Positions 5,725-12,156 of a stretch of 19,727 bases of DNA are shown here, piece by piece. Position numbers and translations under genes: made by a program. The first letter of the stretch is position 1. Every line of letters starts with the position of its first letter. Origin of the DNA: JBOGVA01 sp050692195 (GTDB lineage: Bacteria > Actinomycetota > UBA4738). The stretch covers positions 1-19,727 of the forward strand of contig JBOGVA010000090.1 of assembly GCA_050692195.1 (NCBI GenBank), read 5' to 3'. Below the pieces are notes generated by a model. The model saw only the letters and a program-made list of their open reading frames with translations, was not told the DNA's origin and did no database searches.

Positions 5725-7680
5725 ATGGCATCGGTAGCTCAGCCCGAAGCCGTCCCCCGGAGGCAGAGCATCTTCCGCCGGCCTACCGCGACGACCGGGT
5801 GGTGGAGCTGGGTGACCACCGTCGACCACAAGCGGATCGGCATCCTGTACGGCACCACCGCCTTCGCCTTCTTCCTGCTGGGCGGGATCGAGGCGCTGCT
5901 GCTCCGCCTCCAGCTGGCCAGGCCCAACGGCAGCGTCCTCTCGGCGGACGCCTACAACCAGATCTTCACGATGCACGGGCTGACCATGATCTTCCTGGTG
6001 GTCATGCCCCTGTCTGCGGCGTTCTTCAACTACATGCTCCCGCTGATGATCGGGGCCCGGGACGTGGCCTTCCCCCGCCTCAATGCCTTCAGCTACTGGG
6101 TGTTCCTGTTCGGCGGGCTGTTCCTGTACTCGAGCGTCTTCCTGGGAGGCATGCCCGACGGTGGTTGGTTCGGGTACGCGCCGTTGTCCACCCAGAACCC
6201 ACAGCTCTACCGAATGGACTTCTACGCCCTGGGCCTGATCGTCGTGGGGATCTCCTCCACCGTGGCCGCCATCAACTTCGCCGTCACCATCATCAACCTG
6301 CGGGCTCCCGGGATGAGCCTGATGCGCATGCCGGTCTTCGTGTGGATGACCTTCGTCGTCTCCTTCCTGCTGATCTTCGCGCTCCCAGTGGTGACGGTCG
6401 GGCTGTTCGAGCTGCTCTTCGACCGCCGGTTCGGGACGAACTTCTTCGACTTCCGCCAGGGAGCGGACCCGGTGCTGTGGCAGCACCTGTTCTGGTTGTT
6501 CGGCCACCCGGAGGTCTACATCCTGGTCCTCCCGGCCATGGGGATCGTGTCGGAGGTCCTTCCCGTCTTCTCCCGAAAGCCGCTGTTCGGCTACCCCGTG
6601 GTCGTGTTCTCCGGGATCGCCATCGGGTTCATGGGGTGGGGCGTGTGGGCGCACCACATGTTCGCCGTCGGCCTGGGCCCGGTGGCCAATACGGCCTTCG
6701 CCCTGTCTACGATGTTCATCGCCGTCCCCACCGGGGTGAAGATCTTCAACTGGATCGCCACGCTGTGGGGCGGGGACATCCGGTTCAAGACGCCCCTGTT
6801 GTTCGCGGTTGGGTTCATCGCCATGTTCATCATCGGTGGGCTGTCCGGGGTCACCCACGCGATCGTCCCCGCCGACTACCAGCAGAGCGACACCTACTAC
6901 ATCGTCGCCCACCTCCACTACGTGCTCTTCGGGGGAAGCATCTTCGGCCTGTTCTCAGGGATCTATTACTGGTGGCCGAAGATGACCGGCCGCATGCTCT
7001 CGGAGGGCATCGGGAAGGTCCACTTCTGGCTGATGCTCATCGGCTTCAACCTCACGTTCGGGCCGATGCACATCCTGGGGCTCCAGGGGATGCCCAGGCG
7101 TATCTACCGATACCAGGACTTCGGCGATCAGCTCTTCGGGTGGAACTTCTGGAACCTGGTGGCCACGGTGGGGGCCTTTGTGATCGCGCTGTCGATCCTG
7201 GTCTTCATCGGCAACGTGGTCAGGAGCCTGTGGCGCGGCGAGGTGGCGGGGCCCGACCCGTGGGACGGCCGGACGCTGGAGTGGTCCATCCCTTCGCCGC
7301 CGCCCGCCCACAACTTCGACGAGATCCCCGTCGCCGACACCTATGACACCCACTGGCATCGGAAGTACGCCGAGGGGGAGGACGGCCGGCTCGTCCCCGT
7401 GGTGGCCGGCGGCGCGAACGGCCCCGAGCGGCACGAGGTGGTCCCGGTGTCCGAGGCAGGCTCCGCCCCCGAGGTCGGCGAGATGCAACACGCCGACGAA
7501 GGTCACGGCCAGGCCCACGCGATCCACATGCCCTCGCCCTCTTACTATCCGGTCCTCGCAGCGCTCGGGTTCCCGATCCTCTGCTACGGCGTGCTCTACT
7601 CGGTGGTCGTGGCCGTGGACGGGGTCCTCATCCTGCTGGCCGGCCTGTACGGCTGGGCCATGGAGCCGTCCGCGGAGTGA
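5725..7680 (+). CDS. coxA: Cytochrome c oxidase subunit I (A1-type heme-copper oxidase) with C-terminal extension
   Basis: This is the catalytic subunit that reduces O2 to water and pumps protons. All metal ligands are present: H84 and H398 for low-spin heme a, H396 for heme a3, and H261, H310 and H311 for CuB, with Y265 (HPEVY) as the crosslinked Tyr. D-channel residues N102, D113, N120 and E263 and K-channel T336 and K339 are intact, which places it in class A1. At 651 residues it is longer than the usual 530-550. After the twelfth helix there is a polar region of about 100 residues (roughly 505-605) and then a hydrophobic pair of helices (about 607-647) ending GLYGWAMEPSAE. ATG 5725 has GGAG five bases before it. 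Its TGA lies just before the coxC ribosome-binding site. Confidence 0.96.
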   Translation: MASVAQPEAVPRRQSIFRRPTATTGWWSWVTTVDHKRIGILYGTTAFAFFLLGGIEALLLRLQLARPNGSVLSADAYNQIFTMHGLTMIFLVVMPLSAAFFNYMLPLMIGARDVAFPRLNAFSYWVFLFGGLFLYSSVFLGGMPDGGWFGYAPLSTQNPQLYRMDFYALGLIVVGISSTVAAINFAVTIINLRAPGMSLMRMPVFVWMTFVVSFLLIFALPVVTVGLFELLFDRRFGTNFFDFRQGADPVLWQHLFWLFGHPEVYILVLPAMGIVSEVLPVFSRKPLFGYPVVVFSGIAIGFMGWGVWAHHMFAVGLGPVANTAFALSTMFIAVPTGVKIFNWIATLWGGDIRFKTPLLFAVGFIAMFIIGGLSGVTHAIVPADYQQSDTYYIVAHLHYVLFGGSIFGLFSGIYYWWPKMTGRMLSEGIGKVHFWLMLIGFNLTFGPMHILGLQGMPRRIYRYQDFGDQLFGWNFWNLVATVGAFVIALSILVFIGNVVRSLWRGEVAGPDPWDGRTLEWSIPSPPPAHNFDEIPVADTYDTHWHRKYAEGEDGRLVPVVAGGANGPERHEVVPVSEAGSAPEVGEMQHADEGHGQAHAIHMPSPSYYPVLAALGFPILCYGVLYSVVVAVDGVLILLAGLYGWAMEPSAE

Positions 7681-7694
7681 AGGGAGAGACGGAG

Positions 7695-8306
7695 GTGGCG
7701 CACCAGGCCCGGGCAGTCGCGCATCCCGACACCAGCACCGGACTGTCGAACGCCAAGCTCGGCATGTGGGCCTTCCTTGCCTCCGAGTGCCTGCTCTTCG
7801 GCGCGCTGATCTCCACCTACCTGCTGTACAGGAACAGGAGGCAGCCGGGCACTCCGGGACAGGAGATCTTCGACATCCCGTTCACGTCGGTCAGCTCGTT
7901 CGTGTTGCTCATGAGCAGCTTGACCATGGTGCTCGCCCTGGCCGCCATCCAGCGGGGCGACCATCCGAAGCTTCGGGTGTGGCTGATGGCCACGGCCCTG
8001 CTGGGGATGACCTTCATCTCGGGCCAGGTCTACGAGTTCACCCGGTTCATCCAGGAAGGGCTGACCCTCAAGACGAACCTGTTCGGGACGACCTTCTTCG
8101 TCCTCACCGGCTTCCACGGGGTCCACGTCTCCGGCGGCATCCTGATGCTCCTGTCGCTGTTCGGGATGTCGCTGGACGGACGCCTTCCCACGGAGAGGGC
8201 CGAGGCGGTGGAGCTGGTCGGGCTGTACTGGCACTTCGTCGACGTCGTGTGGATCGTCATCTTCACCGTCGTGTACCTGATCCCCGTCGGGGCCCCGGGG
8301 ACCTAG
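7695..8306 (+). CDS. coxC: Cytochrome c oxidase subunit III
   Basis: Subunit III is a non-metal membrane subunit that stabilises subunit I and its proton uptake. The 203-residue protein has five predicted helices, as in short bacterial forms that lack the first two helices of the mitochondrial type. Recognisable segments are KLGMWAFLASECLLFGALI near the N-terminus, SGQVYEF in the middle, TGFHGVHVSGG, and YWHFVDVVWIVIFTVVYLI at the C-terminus. GTG 7695 was chosen because AGGGAG lies at 7681-7686 with suitable spacing; the frame extends back to a GTG at 7677 that would overlap the coxA stop and add six residues. The subunit IV gene begins two bases after its stop. Confidence 0.93.
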   Translation: MAHQARAVAHPDTSTGLSNAKLGMWAFLASECLLFGALISTYLLYRNRRQPGTPGQEIFDIPFTSVSSFVLLMSSLTMVLALAAIQRGDHPKLRVWLMATALLGMTFISGQVYEFTRFIQEGLTLKTNLFGTTFFVLTGFHGVHVSGGILMLLSLFGMSLDGRLPTERAEAVELVGLYWHFVDVVWIVIFTVVYLIPVGAPGT

Positions 8307-8308
8307 CG

Positions 8309-8689
8309 GTGGACGCGATCGACGCCTCCGTCGGGCCTCGAGAGCCGAACGCCGACCGGGATCCCGGGCTGGCCGAGCAGGAGCCGCAGCTTGCGCCGGG
8401 CGGGGAGCTCGCCGCCCACCCCGGCCCCCGTGAGTACGTCAAGGTGGCCTTCGTCCTGGCGATCGCCACCGCGTTCGAGGTCGGCCTCTACTACATGGAC
8501 CTGCCACACGGCCTTCTCATAGCGCTGCTGCTGTTCTTCGCGGTGATCAAGTTCAGCCTCGTCGCCCTGTGGTTCATGCACCTGCGGTTCGACAGCCGGA
8601 TCTTTCGCCGGCTGTTCGTGACCGGGATCATCCTGGCGATCTCCGTCTACATGTTGGTCCTGCTCATGTTCGGCGTGTTCATCGGCTGA
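8309..8689 (+). CDS. ctaF: Cytochrome c oxidase small subunit IV (prokaryotic COX4 family)
   Basis: A 126-residue protein matching the prokaryotic subunit IV family: a polar N-terminus of about 40 residues followed by three helices around 45-62, 66-90 and 100-125. Family features are EVGLYYMDLPHGLLIALL and the segment IKFSLVALWFMHLRFDSR (80-97). The role is structural, helping assembly or stability of the heme-copper oxidase; no catalytic residues are expected. The GTG at 8309 starts two bases after the coxC stop, with GGGG about eight bases upstream. The frame is open further upstream but that part is a shadow of coxA and coxC. The ctaG gene begins seven bases after its stop. Confidence 0.88.
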   Translation: MDAIDASVGPREPNADRDPGLAEQEPQLAPGGELAAHPGPREYVKVAFVLAIATAFEVGLYYMDLPHGLLIALLLFFAVIKFSLVALWFMHLRFDSRIFRRLFVTGIILAISVYMLVLLMFGVFIG

Positions 8690-8696
8690 GCCCACG

Positions 8697-9542
8697 ATGC
8701 GGCTACCGGCATGGCATCTGCACCTGGACGTGCTCCTCCTCGTGGCGTTCCTCGAGGGCGCCTACCTCGTGGCGCTGGCTCGGCTCGGGCCGCGAAGCTC
8801 GCCGCCGGGTGAGCGTCCAGCCAACGGCAGGCTGATCGGGTGGTTCACGTCGGGTGTGGCCACGCTCTTCGTCGCCACCGCCTGGCCCGTCCACGATCTG
8901 GCCGAGAGGTACCTCCTGAGCGTGCACATGGCCCAGCACCTCCTCATCTCCCTGGTCGTCCCGCCCATGCTCCTGCTGGGACTTCCCCCCTGGCTCCTGC
9001 GCAAGCTCGTGTCGCCGGCTCCGATCCGGTGGGCGGTGCGCAACCTGGCCCGGCCGTTTGTCGCCCTGGTGCTCTTCAACTTCGTCATCGTCATCACGCA
9101 CTGGCCCGTCCTGGTCGACCTGATGCTCCGGTACCACCTGCTGCACTTCGCGGGCCACGCCGCCCTCTTCGGTTCCGCCCTCCTGATGTGGTGGCCGGTG
9201 ATCAGCCCTCTCCCGGAGGCGGCCGGCCTGTCCCATCCGGGGCGAATGCTCTACCTGTTCCTGCAATCGCTCGTGCCGACGGTTCCGGCCTCCTTCCTGA
9301 CGTTCGGCAGCACGCCGGTGTACCGCTTCTACGCGGAGGCGCCTCGGATCTGGGGCATCTCTGCGCTGACCGATCAGACCATCGCCGGGTTGGTCATGAA
9401 GCTCGCCGGAGGGCTCGTCCTGTGGGGCGTGATCGCCGTCATCTTCTTCCGCTGGTACGGGGAAGAGCAGACGACCGGATGGGACGCCTTGAAGTGGCGG
9501 GACGTGGAGCGCGACATCCGATCGGAGATGAGCAGGCGATGA
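8697..9542 (+). CDS. ctaG: CtaG-type cytochrome c oxidase assembly protein, copy 1
   Basis: A 281-residue multi-helix membrane protein of the caa3_CtaG family, which in Bacillus is needed for an active caa3 oxidase and is thought to help copper insertion; it is unrelated in sequence to the proteobacterial CtaG/Cox11. Conserved His-rich segments include H77 and H81 in HMAQH, H135 in ITHWP and H147, H150 and H154 in YHLLHFAGH, all plausible metal-contacting positions near membrane surfaces. About seven helices are predicted. ATG 8697 lies seven bases after subunit IV; no clear ribosome-binding site is visible, so coupling to the previous gene is likely. Its TGA overlaps the start of the double-cupredoxin gene (ATGA). 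A second, diverged ctaG lies at 10562-11434. Confidence 0.9.
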   Translation: MRLPAWHLHLDVLLLVAFLEGAYLVALARLGPRSSPPGERPANGRLIGWFTSGVATLFVATAWPVHDLAERYLLSVHMAQHLLISLVVPPMLLLGLPPWLLRKLVSPAPIRWAVRNLARPFVALVLFNFVIVITHWPVLVDLMLRYHLLHFAGHAALFGSALLMWWPVISPLPEAAGLSHPGRMLYLFLQSLVPTVPASFLTFGSTPVYRFYAEAPRIWGISALTDQTIAGLVMKLAGGLVLWGVIAVIFFRWYGEEQTTGWDALKWRDVERDIRSEMSRR

Positions 9543-10501
9543 TCGACGAGAAGCCCGGACCGACTTCCTCCACCGTCGATGAGAGGCCGGCTCACCGCCT
9601 TCCTCCCATCGCCTACCCGCTGTTGGCACTCCTGTTCGGAGGGATCCTGGTCTGGAGCTTCTCTCGCGTCCTGCTCGCCGTGTCCAAGTATGAGGCCGTC
9701 GTGATCGGCACCCTCATGGCCCTGAACATCCTGGTCGGCGCCGCTCTCGTGGCCTACGGTCGTCGGGTCAGGCGGCGGCCCACCTCCTGGCCGCTGCTGG
9801 TGACGGCCGGCCTGGCCGTCGTCGCTGCCGGGATCGTCGCCTTCACCTTCGGGGACGTGGGGCCGGAAGGGGAGCTGCCCCATGATGACGGTCGGGCGGT
9901 GAGCGTGGCGCTCGCCGCTTCCGGGTCGGCTTTCGTCCAGACCGAGCTCACGTTCCCAGCCGGTAGCGAGGTCACCATCGAGTTCCAGAACGAGGACCAG
10001 GGTGTACAGCACAACTTCGTGCTGTTCGACGGGCCGGATGCGAGCGCACCGGAACTGTTCAGCGGCGAGATCATCACCGGGACCGCATCGACGGAGTACA
10101 CGTTCCGGGCCCCTCCACCCGGAACCTACTTCTTCTACTGCGCGGTCCATCCAACGACCATGACCGGAACCGCCATCGCCGAGGAGGGGGGAGGCCCGAT
10201 CCCCGGGGGCCCGGGGGCGCCGCCGGAAGTGAGAGCCAGAGGAACCGCGTTCATGCCGACCGACCTCTCGCTCCCCGGTGGAGGCAATGTGACGATCCAC
10301 TTCGTGAACGAAGACGCGGTGCAACACAACGTGGCCATCTTCGAGGGCCAGGACCCCACGGGCGAGCTGGTGTTTCGGGGAGACCTGATCGCCGGGCCCG
10401 CCGAGATCGATTACACGTTCGAGGCGCCGCCTCCCGGGACGTACTTCTTCCACTGCGACGTCCACCCGGCCGACATGCGAGGAACGATCACCTTCGGCTG
10501 A
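9539..10501 (+). CDS. Membrane-anchored protein with two tandem cupredoxin domains
   Basis: A 320-residue protein with three predicted helices (about 25-48, 54-73, 84-104), then two plastocyanin-like domains facing outside. Domain 1 (about 120-212) shows H158, C201, H204 and M208; domain 2 (about 229-319) shows H263, C306, H309 and M313. Both keep a full type 1 copper ligand set in near-identical contexts (APPPGTYFFYCAVHP and APPPGTYFFHCDVHP), so they arose by duplication. A Gly/Pro linker (216-229) joins them. The start ATG 9539 overlaps the ctaG stop by four bases. Sitting between two copper-assembly genes and after the oxidase subunits, it may donate electrons to CoxB or hold copper during CuA or CuB assembly; the sequence does not decide. 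Intact type 1 ligands favour redox activity. Family names that might apply are plastocyanin/azurin or copper-binding domain proteins; I know no characterised member with exactly this layout. Confidence 0.88.
   Translation: MIDEKPGPTSSTVDERPAHRLPPIAYPLLALLFGGILVWSFSRVLLAVSKYEAVVIGTLMALNILVGAALVAYGRRVRRRPTSWPLLVTAGLAVVAAGIVAFTFGDVGPEGELPHDDGRAVSVALAASGSAFVQTELTFPAGSEVTIEFQNEDQGVQHNFVLFDGPDASAPELFSGEIITGTASTEYTFRAPPPGTYFFYCAVHPTTMTGTAIAEEGGGPIPGGPGAPPEVRARGTAFMPTDLSLPGGGNVTIHFVNEDAVQHNVAIFEGQDPTGELVFRGDLIAGPAEIDYTFEAPPPGTYFFHCDVHPADMRGTITFG
9896..10495 (+). repeat. Intragenic tandem duplication of a cupredoxin domain
   Basis: Codons 120-212 and 229-319 of the cupredoxin gene encode two homologous domains. 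Both share the order V-x2-QHN or AVQHN, then (T/I)-E/D-YTF, then APPPGTYFF(Y/H)C-x2-HP-x2-M-x-GT. The DNA similarity is highest around the Cu-ligand loop (about 10085-10170 and 10410-10490) and much lower elsewhere, so the duplication is old rather than recent. Confidence 0.75.
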
Positions 10502-10561
10502 ACCTGCATCGGCCCGACGCCAGCCGCGACGGGATTGGGCCGACGGCCGGAGAATGCCCTG

Positions 10562-11434
10562 ATGCCGAAGCCGGACCTCCCCGAGATCCTCACCGCATGG
10601 AGCTTCCAGCCGTTGGTCCTGGCGTCGATCCTTGCGGCCGGAGGGCTGTACCTGGGCTCGATTCGCCGGATCGGGCGTGGCCGGGGGAATCGGTGGCCCG
10701 GACTACGGAGCGCCTGCTTCCTCGGCGGCCTCGGGGCTCTGGCCATCGCGCTGCTCTCGCCCGTCGGCGCCTACGCCGACGTGTTCCTGTGGGTGCACAT
10801 GGTGCAACACATCCTGATCACGCTGCTCGCGGCCCCGCTTCTTGTGCTCGGTGCCCCTGTCACTCTGGCCCTGCGGGTTACCCGTCCGGAGGTCCGTCGC
10901 GGCCTCCTTCGGATCCTGCGGAGCCTTCCGAGCCGGGTGATCTCGCACCCCATCCTGGCGTGGCTCCTGTTCGCCGCGGCCCTGGTCGGTTCGCACTTCT
11001 CGCCTCTGTACCAGGCCGCGCTGGAAGATCCAACGGTCCACGTGCTGGAGCACGTGCTCTACCTGTCGACGGCGCTTCTGTTCTGGGTGCCCGTCGTGGG
11101 CCTCGATCCCGGACGCTGGAAGCTCGCCCACCCGGTCCGCTTGCTCTATCTGTTCCTGGCCGCCCCGGTCAACACCGCCGTGGCTCTTGCCATCTACAGC
11201 GCCAGCGGCGTGCTCTATCCGGCCTACGAAGCCGCCCGCACCTGGGGCCCGAGCCCGCTCGCCGACCAACGACTCGCCGGCGCCCTCATGTGGATCGTGG
11301 GGGACCTCATCCTGCTGGCGGCGGTGATCCTGGCAGCGGCCGCATGGCTTCGCCACGACCGGGTCCTGGCCTCGCGGCTTGACGCGCGATCGAACAAGGA
11401 TCAGGCCCCCGCCGCCGGTGCGGGCTCCGGCTAG
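10562..11434 (+). CDS. ctaG: CtaG-type cytochrome c oxidase assembly protein, copy 2
   Basis: A 290-residue protein of the same caa3_CtaG family as the 8697-9542 product but well diverged. It keeps the histidine signature H79 and H83 in HMVQH, H145 in GSHFSPLY, and H160 and H164 in VHVLEHVLY, with about seven helices and a polar C-terminal tail. It would act in copper delivery or assembly of the caa3 oxidase. ATG 10562 is preceded by GGAG at 10549-10552 with nine-base spacing; a TTG at 10535 in the same frame would add nine residues and is less likely. The 60-base gap from the cupredoxin gene shows no terminator, so it probably ends the same transcript. Its last 128 bases overlap, on the opposite strand, the end of the PH-like membrane protein gene. 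Confidence 0.88.
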   Translation: MPKPDLPEILTAWSFQPLVLASILAAGGLYLGSIRRIGRGRGNRWPGLRSACFLGGLGALAIALLSPVGAYADVFLWVHMVQHILITLLAAPLLVLGAPVTLALRVTRPEVRRGLLRILRSLPSRVISHPILAWLLFAAALVGSHFSPLYQAALEDPTVHVLEHVLYLSTALLFWVPVVGLDPGRWKLAHPVRLLYLFLAAPVNTAVALAIYSASGVLYPAYEAARTWGPSPLADQRLAGALMWIVGDLILLAAVILAAAAWLRHDRVLASRLDARSNKDQAPAAGAGSG

Positions 11435-11984
11435 TCCGGGCCGTGGCGGGAACGACCGTCACCCACGCACGGCCGTCGAAGCGGAGGCCGGCCGCCCGCA
11501 CGATGGAGTCGAGGACGTGTTCATGTCGCCACAGGTCGGATGGCATGAGCATCGTGGCCGATCGGTCGCACTCGATCCGCCAGCCGCCGAGCGGCGTCCG
11601 TGGCGGTCGAAGGGCCCGACACTCCGGCCACGTCGCGGTGAAGGCCCGTCGCCGTGCGTAGCGAACGCTGAGCCCAGCCGGACTCCCCTCGATCGCGGTG
11701 ACTCTCGCCCAGAAACCCGCGAGGACGATGAATCCTCCACCGGCCAAGAGCGCCAGTCCGAGGACCGCGTGGTCGGTGAGCGAGATTCCTCCCCAAGCTG
11801 CGGCTGCGATACCGGCCCAGCCGGCGAGCGTCGTCAATCTAGAGGTCGGAGCGTGGACGGGCAGCGGGGGCGGACGGGCTCGCCGGCCGGAGCGGAGCCT
11901 CTTCGTGCGCCGCCACGACACGACCCCGATCGCGGCGAGCGCCCCGCTGAGCGCGAAGAAAGCAGTTGCTGCGAGCATGACCAT
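11307..11984 (-). CDS. Probable membrane protein with a bacterial PH-like domain
   Basis: The 225-residue frame begins with a helix (about 3-24), a basic polar stretch, then two more helices (about 50-70 and 72-93). A soluble segment (about 94-175) reads like a bacterial PH-like domain: VTAIEGSPAGLSVRYARR, a Trp near TWPECR, GGWRIEC, and a final helix LWRHEHVLDSIVRAAGL. Such domains occur in many small actinobacterial membrane proteins of unknown job. The frame continues upstream to 12080, but that part would run into the nuo control region, so ATG 11984 (or 11978) is preferred; neither has a clear ribosome-binding site. The last 45 residues are Arg/Pro-rich and lie antisense to the end of ctaG, so the true functional part may end near residue 178. 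No link to respiration is evident from the sequence. Confidence 0.65.
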   Translation of the reverse strand: MVMLAATAFFALSGALAAIGVVSWRRTKRLRSGRRARPPPLPVHAPTSRLTTLAGWAGIAAAAWGGISLTDHAVLGLALLAGGGFIVLAGFWARVTAIEGSPAGLSVRYARRRAFTATWPECRALRPPRTPLGGWRIECDRSATMLMPSDLWRHEHVLDSIVRAAGLRFDGRAWVTVVPATARTSRSPHRRRGPDPCSIARQAARPGPGRGEAMRPLPGSPPPAG

Positions 11985-12082
11985 CGTCGGACGAACCCTA
12001 GACCCAGGCACCGACACGACCGACCGGACTCGCCGGGTCAGTGAGGCCTGGACCGACCTGGCGGGGAGCCCTTCCGGCACGT

Positions 12083-12111
12083 TTGCAGCACCAGCGCGGC
12101 GGGCCTACGAT
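12083..12111 (+). promoter_or_regulatory. Predicted promoter of the reductase-nuo operon
   Basis: TTGCAG (12083-12088) and TACGAT (12106-12111) are separated by exactly 17 bases and fit a housekeeping actinobacterial promoter (TTGACA-like and TAnnnT). Transcription would start near 12118, about 39 bases before the GTG of the reductase gene. The start point falls inside the Rex-type operator at 12117-12134. Confidence 0.6.
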
Positions 12112-12116
12112 TGCAC

Positions 12117-12134
12117 TTGTGAATCCTTTCACAA
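12117..12134. promoter_or_regulatory. Rex-type redox operator (perfect 18-bp inverted repeat)
   Basis: The sequence TTGTGAATCCTTTCACAA is a perfect 7-bp inverted repeat with a 4-base spacer and equals the Rex consensus TTGTGAAnnnnTTCACAA. Rex is a repressor that leaves DNA when NADH is high; in Streptomyces it is known to control the nuo operon and cyd genes. Here the site overlaps the predicted transcription start of the reductase-nuoA-G operon, a position expected to block transcription. I found no second copy of this palindrome in the window. Confidence 0.82.
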
Positions 12135-12156
12135 AGTCCGTCCGCGTCGGGCTGCG

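Noticed and set aside
5587..6918. 443-codon minus-strand frame antisense to coxA
   Set aside because: Asp/Gly/His-rich mirror frame without recognisable domains; the same applies to the long minus-strand frames at 3165-4604, 14717-16141 and 17881-19281.
5799..7346. 515-codon plus-strand frame inside coxA
   Set aside because: Shifted frame with Arg/Pro/Gly-rich translation; coxA in the other frame has every expected catalytic residue.
10181..10228. G/C-rich run that can pair with itself (CCCGGGGGCCCGGGGG), considered as a terminator
   Set aside because: It lies inside the cupredoxin frame and encodes the Gly/Pro linker between the two domains; no T-run follows.
11995..12000. TAGGGT on the minus strand as a -10 box for a leaderless PH-like transcript
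   Set aside because: It matches TAnnnT and would place the start close to ATG 11984, but the -35 region is poor and such hexamers are frequent by chance.
11698..12156. In-frame upstream extension of the geranylgeranyl reductase-like gene
   Set aside because: The extension crosses the predicted promoter and Rex operator, is antisense to the PH-like gene, and the Rossmann motif already lies at the normal distance from GTG 12157.
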